This document shows positions 1 to 6,799 of a DNA stretch of 64,000 bases, one piece after another. The notes under the pieces are model-generated. The model was not told the origin of the DNA. It worked only from the letters and a program-made list of their open reading frames with translations, and made no database searches. The stretch comes from Pedobacter jejuensis (GTDB taxonomy: Bacteria; Bacteroidota; Bacteroidia; Sphingobacteriales; Sphingobacteriaceae), in contig NZ_RBEE01000042.1 of the NCBI RefSeq assembly GCF_003725795.1, positions 62,001 through 126,000 of the forward strand, written 5' to 3'. Numbering within the stretch: position 1 is the first letter of the stretch; each line of letters starts with the position of its first letter. Made by a program: the position numbers and the translations under genes.

Positions 1-1
1 T

Positions 2-274
2 GCTCCAAGGATTCTGCCTGTAAATATTACTGACGGCAAAAACATGGCTGGAGTGTCGAAAATACTATTCAAAATAAGTGATAATCTATCTGGCATCAAA
101 AGCTTTAATGGATTAATTGATGGTGAGTGGACTTTAATGGAATTTGATACCAAAACCGCAACACTTTGGCACAGCTTTGATGAAAAAACTTCAACAGGAA
201 AGCATACTTTAGAACTTGTGGTAATTGATATGAAAGAAAATACGCGTAAATACACTATCAGTTTTTATCGGTAG
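2..274 (+). CDS. C-terminal part of an M23-family-like metallopeptidase (5' end outside window)
   Basis: The reading frame is open from base 2, upstream of the first ATG at 44, so this is the tail of a gene that begins before the window. The visible 90 residues are a beta-rich domain with segments such as KISDNLSGIKSF and KHTLELVVIDMKENT. From memory of Bacteroidota proteins, this looks like the domain that follows the LytM/M23 peptidase domain in periplasmic murein endopeptidases. The catalytic HxH region is not in the window, so the peptidase assignment is by resemblance only. The next gene starts 166 bases downstream and no terminator hairpin is obvious. Confidence 0.55.
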   Translation, partial: APRILPVNITDGKNMAGVSKILFKISDNLSGIKSFNGLIDGEWTLMEFDTKTATLWHSFDEKTSTGKHTLELVVIDMKENTRKYTISFYR

Positions 275-440
275 CATAAACATTTCAGCTTAATGTTTTT
301 GATATACTCAGTGGTAAATCATCACTTCTTAAAAACCTTAAACTGTCATATTTTAACTATTCTTGAACAGAATATCTAATTAATCTGTTTACCTTTCAAA
401 ATCTATCCTATTACTCAATTCAAAAAATATCGTAAATAAT

Positions 441-905
441 ATGGCAGAGTTAAAAGAAGGTGATGTTGCCCCATCAATCACCTCAAAAAATCAAAACGGG
501 GAAACCGTTTCATTATCTGATTATAAAGGAAAAACTATAGTGCTTTATTTTTATCCTAAAGATGATACGCCAGGTTGTACTGCAGAGGCTTGTGATTTCA
601 GAGATAACTATCAAGGCTTGCAAGATAAAGGCATTGTAGTTTTAGGTGTTAGTGTTGATGATGAAAAATCGCATCAAAAGTTTATAACCAAACACAATTT
701 ACCATTCACATTACTAGCAGATACCGACCAGAAAATTGTAAATGATTACGGCGTTTGGGCAGAAAAAAACATGTACGGTAAAAAATATATGGGGACTGTA
801 CGTGCTACATTTATTATAGATGGCGAAGGCAAAATTGCCCACATTATTAAAAAGGTTGATACTAAAAACTCAACTCAGCAAGTACTCGATTTAATCAATA
901 ACTAA
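441..905 (+). CDS. bcp: Thioredoxin-dependent thiol peroxidase (peroxiredoxin, BCP/PrxQ type)
   Basis: Cytoplasmic peroxiredoxin that reduces hydrogen peroxide and organic hydroperoxides with electrons from thioredoxin. The 154-residue length is normal for the BCP/PrxQ group. The motif DDTPGCTAEACDF places the peroxidatic cysteine at C46 and the resolving cysteine at C51, the spacing of atypical 2-Cys BCP enzymes. YFYPKDDTPGCT and the later GVSVDDEKSHQKF are standard thioredoxin-fold signatures. The ATG at 441 gives the usual N-terminus ending in the GDVAP strand. It is followed by transketolase after 56 bases, with a separate -7 box in the gap, so it is probably its own transcript. Confidence 0.95.
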   Translation: MAELKEGDVAPSITSKNQNGETVSLSDYKGKTIVLYFYPKDDTPGCTAEACDFRDNYQGLQDKGIVVLGVSVDDEKSHQKFITKHNLPFTLLADTDQKIVNDYGVWAEKNMYGKKYMGTVRATFIIDGEGKIAHIIKKVDTKNSTQQVLDLINN

Positions 906-928
906 TTATGATATAGCAGCTAAAATAT

Positions 929-936
929 TAACTTTG
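929..936 (+). promoter_or_regulatory. Putative -7 box (TAACTTTG) of the transketolase operon
   Basis: An exact match to the Bacteroidota primary-sigma -7 consensus TAnnTTTG lies 25 bases before the transketolase N-subunit ATG, in the gap after bcp. I see no clear TTTG at -33, so this rests on the -7 match and position only. Confidence 0.4.
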
Positions 937-961
937 CTATACAACAACAACTCTTATTTTA

Positions 962-1807
962 ATGAAACATACAATAAAAGAATTAGAAGATATTGCTTCG
1001 CAGGTAAGACGCGATATCGTAAGAATGGTTCACGGATGCCAATCAGGTCATCCAGGAGGCTCATTAGGCTGTGCAGATTTTTTTACAGCACTATATTTCG
1101 AAGTTCTTAACTACAATAAAGATTTTAATATGGATGGCGTTGGTGAAGATTTGTTCTTCCTGTCTAACGGTCATATTTCTCCGGTTTGGTACAGCACTCT
1201 TGCTCACGCAGGCTTTTTCGATAAAAAGGAATTGGCTACTTTCCGTAAATTAGATTCGAGGTTACAAGGTCACCCGACTACCCACGAAGGTTTACCTGGT
1301 ATTCGTATAGCTTCTGGTTCATTGGGTCAAGGTATGTCTGTAGCTATTGGCGCAGCGCTTACCAAAAGATTAAATGGTGATAAATCATACGTTTTTACTT
1401 TGCACGGCGATGGCGAATTGCAAGAAGGACAAAACTGGGAAGCAGCAATGTTTGCACCTTTTCATGAATTAGATACTTTAATTTGTACCGTAGATTATAA
1501 CGGCCAGCAAATTGATGGTCCGACTAAAAAAGTACTTAATTTAGATAGCTTACAGGCTAAATTTGAAGCTTTTGGATGGCATGTAATTAATACCGATGGT
1601 AATGATATGCAAGCTATTGTTGAAGGTTTACACTATGCGAAAACTTTAACCGGAAAAGGGAAACCGATTTTGAATTTAATGAGTACTCAAATGGGTGCTG
1701 GTGTAGATTATATGATGGGTTCTCATAAATGGCATGGTACCGCTCCTAATGACGAGCAATTGGCCACCGCTTTAGCACAATTACCAGAAACATTAGGGGA
1801 TTACTAA
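962..1807 (+). CDS. Transketolase, N-terminal subunit
   Basis: Thiamine-diphosphate binding half of a split transketolase of the non-oxidative pentose phosphate pathway. The 281-residue length equals the N-terminal third to half of full-length transketolase. Visible motifs are GCQSGHPGGSLGCADFF near the N-terminus, ASGSLGQGMSVAIGAAL, and the ThDP/Mg motif HGDGELQEGQNWEAAM (around residues 147-162). The partner subunit starts 72 bases downstream on the same strand. Splitting transketolase into two genes is common in Bacteroidota, archaea and some Firmicutes. The gap between the two halves is filled by a heptamer repeat array rather than being tightly coupled. Confidence 0.95.
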   Translation: MKHTIKELEDIASQVRRDIVRMVHGCQSGHPGGSLGCADFFTALYFEVLNYNKDFNMDGVGEDLFFLSNGHISPVWYSTLAHAGFFDKKELATFRKLDSRLQGHPTTHEGLPGIRIASGSLGQGMSVAIGAALTKRLNGDKSYVFTLHGDGELQEGQNWEAAMFAPFHELDTLICTVDYNGQQIDGPTKKVLNLDSLQAKFEAFGWHVINTDGNDMQAIVEGLHYAKTLTGKGKPILNLMSTQMGAGVDYMMGSHKWHGTAPNDEQLATALAQLPETLGDY

Positions 1808-1810
1808 ATC

Positions 1811-1874
1811 AGATTGGAGACTTTAAATTGGAGACTAATATCTCATACATAAAATCTCATATCTCATATCTAAA
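1811..1874 (+). repeat. Heptamer array with two arms between the transketolase subunit genes
   Basis: Bases 1811-1838 read as four consecutive 7-mers of form AGAYTNN or close to it, for example AGATTGG and AGACTAA. Bases 1840-1874 read as five consecutive 7-mers of the type ATCTCAT or ATCTAAA. The second arm is loosely the reverse complement of the first (AGA against TCT). The phase is unbroken within each arm. The array occupies nearly the whole gap. Confidence 0.6.
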
Positions 1875-1879
1875 ATACA

Positions 1880-2836
1880 ATGAAAAAATACACATATACA
1901 GAAAAGAAAGATACACGTTCGGGATTTGGTGCTGGTTTACATGAAGCTGGTAAGAAAAACGAAAACGTTGTTGCTTTGTGTGCCGATTTAGTTGGTTCAT
2001 TAAAGATGGATGCTTTTATTAAAGATTTTCCAGAACGATTTACACAGGTTGGTATAGCAGAAGCCAATATGATTGGTATTGCAGCTGGAATGACTATTGG
2101 TGGAAAAATCCCTTTTACAGGAACTTTTGCTAATTTTTCTACTGGTCGTGTTTACGATCAAATTCGCCAATCTGTGGCCTACTCAAACAAAAACGTTAAA
2201 ATTTGTGCATCACATGCTGGCTTAACTTTAGGAGAAGATGGTGCAACGCATCAAATTTTAGAAGATATTGGTTTAATGAAAATGTTGCCTGGTATGGTTG
2301 TTATCAATCCATGTGACTATAATCAAACCAAAGCTGCAACATTAGCCATTGCAGAATACGAAGGTCCGGTTTATTTACGTTTTGGCCGTCCGGTTATTCC
2401 TGTATTTACAGATCCTGATCAAAAATTTGAAATTGGTAAAGCTTGGATGGTTAATGAAGGTACTGACGTAACGATCATCGCAACCGGTCACATGGTTTGG
2501 AAAGCCATTGAAGCTGGTGAAAAATTAGCTGAACTTGGTATTGATGCTGAAATCATTAATATCCATACCATAAAACCTTTGGATGATGAAGCTATTTTAA
2601 AGTCGGTTAAAAAAACAGGTTGTGTAGTTACTTGCGAAGAACACAATAAATTTGGTGGCTTAGGAGAAAGTGTAGCACGCTTATTAACTACAGAATTGCC
2701 AACTCCGCAAGAATTTGTTGCTACCAATGATACATTTGGCGAGAGTGGTACGCCAGATCAATTAATGTCTAAATACGGTTTAGATGCTGTTAATATTGTT
2801 GAAGCAGTTCAAAAAGTTATCGGTAGAAAAAAATAG
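1880..2836 (+). CDS. Transketolase, C-terminal subunit
   Basis: Pyrimidine-binding and C-terminal domains of the split transketolase, 318 residues, acting as a heterodimer with the product of the preceding gene. The segment VGIAEANMIGIAAGMTIGGKIPF carries the conserved glutamate (E in GIAEANM) that activates the ThDP aminopyrimidine ring. FTGTFANFSTGRVYDQIRQS and CASHAGLTLGEDGATHQ are the typical substrate- and cofactor-contact segments. The C-terminal domain contains IATGHMVWKAIEAGEKL and CEEHNKFGGLGESVA. The stop codon lies inside the first arm of a hairpin repeat (2834-2913). Confidence 0.95.
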   Translation: MKKYTYTEKKDTRSGFGAGLHEAGKKNENVVALCADLVGSLKMDAFIKDFPERFTQVGIAEANMIGIAAGMTIGGKIPFTGTFANFSTGRVYDQIRQSVAYSNKNVKICASHAGLTLGEDGATHQILEDIGLMKMLPGMVVINPCDYNQTKAATLAIAEYEGPVYLRFGRPVIPVFTDPDQKFEIGKAWMVNEGTDVTIIATGHMVWKAIEAGEKLAELGIDAEIINIHTIKPLDDEAILKSVKKTGCVVTCEEHNKFGGLGESVARLLTTELPTPQEFVATNDTFGESGTPDQLMSKYGLDAVNIVEAVQKVIGRKK

Positions 2837-2913
2837 ATGTGAGTAATTAGATGTGAGATTTGATAAAATACATTTCTTCAAATCTCACATCTTTATCTCG
2901 TATCTCACATCTA
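2834..2913 (+). repeat. Nested perfect hairpin built from heptamers, overlapping the transketolase stop codon
   Basis: The inner stem pairs 2849-2863 with 2878-2892, 15 perfect base pairs around a 14-nt loop. The outer stem pairs 2834-2843 (TAGATGTGAG) with 2904-2913 (CTCACATCTA), 10 perfect base pairs. The TAG of the first unit is the stop codon of the upstream gene. The right side reads as five phased 7-mers from 2880 (NATCTNN). There is no T-run after it, so it is not a simple intrinsic terminator. Confidence 0.75.
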
Positions 2914-2920
2914 ATATACA

Positions 2921-3481
2921 ATGAAACAAGTCGAAGATTCTGAAATTCTCGCCATGTTTGCTGTTGAGCAAACTCGAAATGAAGCTTTCAACTTGCTCCT
3001 TAAAAAATATCAGCAAAAAATTTATTGGCATATTCGTCGCCTTGTGCTTAACCACGATGATTGCGACGACTTAATTCAGGAAGTTTTTGTTAAGGTTTGG
3101 AAAAATCTCGATAAATTCCGCAGTGATTCTCAGCTCTACACCTGGATTTACCGTATAGCAACTAACGAATCTATTACTTTTTTAAACAAGCAAAAACAGA
3201 GAAACAACACGCCAATGGATGAAGTTTCTGCAGAACTTGCTGAAAATCTTGTTGCTTCATCTTATTTTAACGGAGATAAATTGGAGCTCAAACTTCAAAA
3301 AGCAATCTTGACATTGCCAGAAAAGCAGCGCATTATTTTCAATATGAAATATTTTGATGATATGAAATATGAGGAAATATCTCAAGTTTTGGGTACATCT
3401 GTTGGTGCATTAAAAGCCTCATTTCACATCGCCGCAAAAAAAATTGAAGCTTTTATTACAAATGATGAGATAGACTATTAA
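2921..3481 (+). CDS. RNA polymerase ECF-type sigma factor
   Basis: Sigma-70 family protein of 186 residues with regions 2 and 4 only. Region 2 contains the core-binding and -10 recognition segment with DDLIQEVFVKVWKNL and TWIYRIATNESI. Region 4 contains TLPEKQRIIFNMKYFDDM followed by the helix-turn-helix YEEISQVLGTSVGALKAS. It heads a three-gene cassette with a single-pass membrane protein (16 bases or more downstream) and a small exported helical protein. This order is typical of Bacteroidota envelope-responsive ECF cassettes. The target regulon cannot be read from the sequence. Confidence 0.93.
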   Translation: MKQVEDSEILAMFAVEQTRNEAFNLLLKKYQQKIYWHIRRLVLNHDDCDDLIQEVFVKVWKNLDKFRSDSQLYTWIYRIATNESITFLNKQKQRNNTPMDEVSAELAENLVASSYFNGDKLELKLQKAILTLPEKQRIIFNMKYFDDMKYEEISQVLGTSVGALKASFHIAAKKIEAFITNDEIDY

Positions 3482-3514
3482 ACCTTTTCGCATTAATTGT
3501 ATCATATATCTGTG

Positions 3515-4171
3515 ATGAATGAAAATTTAGAAAATAACGATTGGATGAATGAAGCGCCAACCCTTGCTGCAATGGGAAAACGCAATCCTTTTTCCGTTCC
3601 TGCCGGATATTTCGATAATTGTAAGCAAGATGTATTAAGCGAAGTGTTCTTGAATAGCTTAAAGCAAAATACAAACCAACATGTTTTTGAAGTTCCTCAA
3701 AATTATTTTGAAGAGCTTACAGAAATGATTGAAACCAGAATTGCAATTGAGCAATCGGCTCAGTTAAATAATAGTTTTGCTGTTCCTGAAAATTACTTTG
3801 AAACCTTACAAAGCAGAATTATTAACAAAATTGAAGCTGAACAACCTGTTAAAAAAGAGGCCAAAATTATTCCTTTGTGGAGAAGAGGTTTTGTTAAATA
3901 CGCCAGTGCTGCATGTTTTTTACTCATTTCGTCATTCGGGGTTTATTTTTACCAAAACAATGAAACTGCCGATGTTGTAAGTGTACCACAAATGCAAAGT
4001 GCTGATTTAGCTAATGACCAAGTGCTTTATGATATTGATGAAACTACAATAATCGATCATCTTGAAGCTCAAAATATATCTAATACAAATACAACTTCTG
4101 CTTCAGATACAGAAGTGGAAAACTACATCCTGAATAATTATTCATCGAGTGATTTAGCTCAGGAATTATAA
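3515..4171 (+). CDS. Single-pass membrane protein with FxVPxxYF repeats, probable partner (anti-sigma-like) of the ECF factor
   Basis: The frame is open from a TTG at 3497, but the ATG at 3515 gives the more credible start MNENLENNDWMNEAP and a 218-residue protein. Three spaced copies of a short motif occur in the N-terminal cytoplasmic half: FSVPAGYFDN, FEVPQNYFEEL and FAVPENYFETL. One hydrophobic helix follows (YASAACFLLISSFGVYFY, roughly residues 130-150), then an acidic, probably periplasmic tail. No zinc-binding anti-sigma motif is seen. Position directly behind the sigma gene suggests a regulator that holds it at the membrane. This role is inferred from context. Confidence 0.7.
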   Translation: MNENLENNDWMNEAPTLAAMGKRNPFSVPAGYFDNCKQDVLSEVFLNSLKQNTNQHVFEVPQNYFEELTEMIETRIAIEQSAQLNNSFAVPENYFETLQSRIINKIEAEQPVKKEAKIIPLWRRGFVKYASAACFLLISSFGVYFYQNNETADVVSVPQMQSADLANDQVLYDIDETTIIDHLEAQNISNTNTTSASDTEVENYILNNYSSSDLAQEL

Positions 4172-4183
4172 AATTAATACAAC

Positions 4184-4615
4184 ATGAAGAATTTATTTTT
4201 CGCCGTTTTATTGTTTCTTTTACCAACGATGCTTTGGGCACAACGACCTAAAGGAGAGGAAATTGAATCTCTTAAAATTGCTTTCTTTACTAAAAAATTA
4301 GAATTATCTCCAGATGAAGCGAAGGTTTTCTGGCCTATTTACAACAATATGCAAGAAGAACAAAATGCAATACGTAAAGAACGTTTTCAAAAAATGATCT
4401 CTTTTAGGAAGACAACAGAAATAGATAACCTTTCTGATGCGCAAATTCAAAGTTTAATTACCAGCGAATTTGATTTCAGGCAGCGTGATTTAAATATTGA
4501 AAAGAAATACTACAATAAATTTAAGGCAGTGTTGCCTATAAAAATAATTGGTAAATTTTACCGAGCTCAAGAGGCTTTTAAGCGAGAGCTGCTTAACCGA
4601 TTTAAAGATAGATAG
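4184..4615 (+). CDS. Small exported helical protein of the ECF sigma cassette
   Basis: A signal peptide (MKNLFFAVLLFLLPTMLWAQ) is followed by about 120 mainly helical, charged residues, with SPDEAKVFWPIYNNMQEEQ and a basic C-terminus FKRELLNRFKDR. The layout (exported, helical, rich in E/K/R, LS-P-EA repeats) resembles the periplasmic Spy/CpxP-like stress proteins, but I do not see a clear LTxxQ signature. It starts 12 bases after the membrane protein and ends just before a strong terminator, so it is the third and last gene of the sigma operon. A role in sensing envelope stress is an inference. Confidence 0.65.
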   Translation: MKNLFFAVLLFLLPTMLWAQRPKGEEIESLKIAFFTKKLELSPDEAKVFWPIYNNMQEEQNAIRKERFQKMISFRKTTEIDNLSDAQIQSLITSEFDFRQRDLNIEKKYYNKFKAVLPIKIIGKFYRAQEAFKRELLNRFKDR

Positions 4616-4619
4616 TACA

Positions 4620-4652
4620 AAAAAGTCTTGCAGCTAAAACGCAAGACTTTTT
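4620..4652 (+). terminator. Intrinsic terminator of the ECF sigma operon
   Basis: A 12-bp perfect stem, AAAAAGTCTTGC (4620-4631) pairing with GCAAGACTTTTT (4641-4652), encloses a 9-nt loop and ends in a T-run. It lies 4 bases after the stop codon of the third cassette gene. Confidence 0.9.
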
Positions 4653-4760
4653 CATTTAAAGCAATTATTTTATCGACATGGATACAATTAATATAATGTA
4701 CCTAACAATTAAGTCTCTAAAAAAATAATCTCTCAAAACAGCAATTCAACTTCATTTCCG

Positions 4761-4768
4761 TATTTTTG
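4761..4768 (+). promoter_or_regulatory. Putative -7 box (TATTTTTG) almost touching the aminotransferase start codon
   Basis: An exact TAnnTTTG match ends only 4 bases before the ATG at 4773. If used, transcription would begin at or just next to the start codon and give a leaderless or near-leaderless mRNA. No -33 TTTG is evident. Confidence 0.4.
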
Positions 4769-4772
4769 TTGC

Positions 4773-5963
4773 ATGTTAACACAACGCCAGTTGTTTCTAC
4801 AACACAATGCACAAACTTCCCCAGAACCTTTAATGCTCGAATTTGTAAGGGCAAAAGGTGTTTATATTTACGATTCATCAAATAAAAAACATTTAGATCT
4901 TATTGCAGGTATTGGGGTAAGTAATGTTGGCCATTGCCATCCAGATGTTGTAAAAGCCATACAAGAACAAGCTGAAACGTACATGCATTTAATGGTTTAC
5001 GGCGAATACATACAAACACCTCAGGTAAATTTTGCAAAAGCCTTAGCGGAAATACTGCCCGATAGTCTAGGTTGTACCTACTTTTTAAATTCGGGAACAG
5101 AAGCTGTTGAAGGCGCTATGAAATTGGCCAAGCGTTATACGGGTAGAAAGGGATTTATTGCTTGTAAAAATGCCTATCATGGCAGTACACACGGAGCGGA
5201 AAGTTTGATGGAAAGTGATTTCTATTCCTCAGGTTATGGACCATTTCTTCCTCACGTTCAGTTTATTACACACAATAATGTTGCTGATTTAGATAAGATT
5301 ACATCGGAAATTGCAGCAGTTTTTATCGAACCCATACAAGGTGAAGCGGGCATACGTGTTGCCGATTTATCTTACATGCAAGCATTAAGGGCAAAGTGTA
5401 ATGAAACCGGAACGCTTCTTATTTTTGATGAAATACAATCGGGCTTTGGCCGTAGCGGTAAAATGTTTGCTTTTGAGCACTACAATATTGTTCCTGATGT
5501 TTTATTATTGGCAAAAGGAATTGGCGGTGGAATGCCAATTGGTGCATTTATCAGTTCGCTTGAAATTATGTCTGTGCTTTCGCATTCGCCTATTTTAGGG
5601 CACATGACAACCTTTGGCGGTCACCCAGTTTGCTGTGCTGCGGGTTTAGCTACCCTTAAAATACTTACGGAAAACTCAATTATTGATGAAGTAGAAGAAA
5701 AGGGGCAGCTTTTTAAACAACTTCTAAAACATCCTGCAATTAAAGAAATCCGTGGAAAAGGTTTAATGCTTGCCGTAGAGTTTGAAGATTTCGAAACCAA
5801 TAAAAAAATTATCGATGCCTGTATTTTAGATGGTGTGCTAAGTGATTGGTTTTTACATTGCAGCAATTCTATGCGTATTGCTCCACCGCTAATTATATCT
5901 AAAGCAGAAATTGAAGATGCTTGCCAAATCATCCTTAAAAATATTAACTTAGTTACGGGATAA
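4773..5963 (+). CDS. Class III (acetylornithine/ornithine-type) PLP-dependent aminotransferase
   Basis: Fold-type I aminotransferase of 396 residues. The PLP-lysine is K248 in LLLAKGIGGGMPIGAF. The acidic residue pairing with the pyridine nitrogen lies in LIFDEIQSGFGRSGKMFAFE. The phosphate-binding segment is FLNSGTEAVEGAMKLAKRYTGR. The N-terminus MLTQRQLFLQHNAQTSPEP is typical of a Bacteroidota subfamily annotated only as aspartate aminotransferase family. No arginine, lysine or GABA pathway genes are adjacent, so the amino donor is unknown. It sits alone between a terminator and a two-component system. Confidence 0.85.
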   Translation: MLTQRQLFLQHNAQTSPEPLMLEFVRAKGVYIYDSSNKKHLDLIAGIGVSNVGHCHPDVVKAIQEQAETYMHLMVYGEYIQTPQVNFAKALAEILPDSLGCTYFLNSGTEAVEGAMKLAKRYTGRKGFIACKNAYHGSTHGAESLMESDFYSSGYGPFLPHVQFITHNNVADLDKITSEIAAVFIEPIQGEAGIRVADLSYMQALRAKCNETGTLLIFDEIQSGFGRSGKMFAFEHYNIVPDVLLLAKGIGGGMPIGAFISSLEIMSVLSHSPILGHMTTFGGHPVCCAAGLATLKILTENSIIDEVEEKGQLFKQLLKHPAIKEIRGKGLMLAVEFEDFETNKKIIDACILDGVLSDWFLHCSNSMRIAPPLIISKAEIEDACQIILKNINLVTG

Positions 5964-5996
5964 GAGAACGAAGAATAAAGAGAAACATTGATTCAT

Positions 5997-6020
5997 CTTG
6001 ATACTATAATACTTGATACT
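5997..6020 (+). repeat. Short direct repeat in the gap before the response regulator
   Basis: The 9-mer CTTGATACT occurs at 5997-6005 and again at 6012-6020, a 15-nt spacing, immediately before the ATG at 6024. It may be a decayed member of the short-period arrays seen elsewhere in the window, or a regulator half-site pair. Confidence 0.35.
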
Positions 6021-6023
6021 AAA

Positions 6024-6701
6024 ATGAACGTACTAATTGTTGAAGATGAAAAAAGTCTTGCTTTAGAAATGGACGAATTCCTGAGCAATGAAGGTTTTAT
6101 AATAGAACATGCCTGGAAAAAATCATCGGCTGAAGAAAAAATTTTCGTTAACAATTATGATTTTATATTACTGGACTTAGGCTTGCCGGATGGTGATGGT
6201 TTTGAAGTTTTGAAACAACTCAAAGCCATGAAAGATCGGGATGATGCCGTCATCATTTTAACTGCAAGAAGTGCGGTTGACGACCGCATTAAGGGTTTAG
6301 ATGAAGGCGCAGATGATTACCTTCCAAAGCCGTTTTCTTTGAACGAACTTTTGGCTCGCATGCATGCCATCATCCGCAGGAAACATAAGTTAGAGAAAAA
6401 CGAAGTCAATATTCACGGTTTTCTTTTGAATATTCAAAACAGAACAGTCTCTTTTAATGATGAAAGGTTAAATCTGACTAAAAAAGAATTTGAGATTTTT
6501 AATTATCTGGTATTGAATAAAAATCGGGTTGTATCCAGAATGAGTTTAACTGAACACGTTTGGGGCGATATTTTAGAAGTTAACTCAGATTCTAATTTTG
6601 TTGATGTTCATGTTAAAAACCTCCGAAAAAAATTGGCAGCAGTAAGCCCAACTGATTGGTTTGAAACCGTAAGAAGCATTGGTTATAGAATTAATTGTTA
6701 A
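6024..6701 (+). CDS. OmpR/PhoB-family response regulator
   Basis: The open frame extends back to a TTG at 5988, but the ATG at 6024 yields the canonical receiver start MNVLIVEDEKSLALEM (225 residues). Receiver residues are E7/D8, the phospho-acceptor D51 in FILLDLGLPDGDG, T in IILTARSAVDDR, and K in DDYLPKPFSL. The C-terminal winged helix contains LNLTKKEFEIFNYLVLN and SDSNFVDVHVKNLRKKL. The histidine kinase gene follows 98 bases downstream on the same strand and is the likely partner. Target genes are not apparent. Confidence 0.93.
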   Translation: MNVLIVEDEKSLALEMDEFLSNEGFIIEHAWKKSSAEEKIFVNNYDFILLDLGLPDGDGFEVLKQLKAMKDRDDAVIILTARSAVDDRIKGLDEGADDYLPKPFSLNELLARMHAIIRRKHKLEKNEVNIHGFLLNIQNRTVSFNDERLNLTKKEFEIFNYLVLNKNRVVSRMSLTEHVWGDILEVNSDSNFVDVHVKNLRKKLAAVSPTDWFETVRSIGYRINC

Positions 6702-6748
6702 AAAATTATCCGTTGGAAATTTATTTGCAGGGAAACATCCATCTTATA

Positions 6749-6791
6749 TTCATTGCCAGAACCAATGAACAATTGACCAATGAACTGATAA
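6749..6791 (+). repeat. Short direct and inverted repeats between response regulator and kinase
   Basis: TTCATTG (6749-6755) is inverted as CAATGAA (6763-6769). CCAATGAAC and AACAATTGA each occur twice just before the kinase ATG at 6800. This looks like a degenerate version of the arm-and-word arrays found in other gaps. Confidence 0.35.
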
Positions 6792-6799
6792 ACAATTGA

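Noticed and set aside
1071-1253. 60-residue plus-strand ORF
   Set aside because: Lies wholly inside the transketolase N-subunit in another frame and has no own family features.
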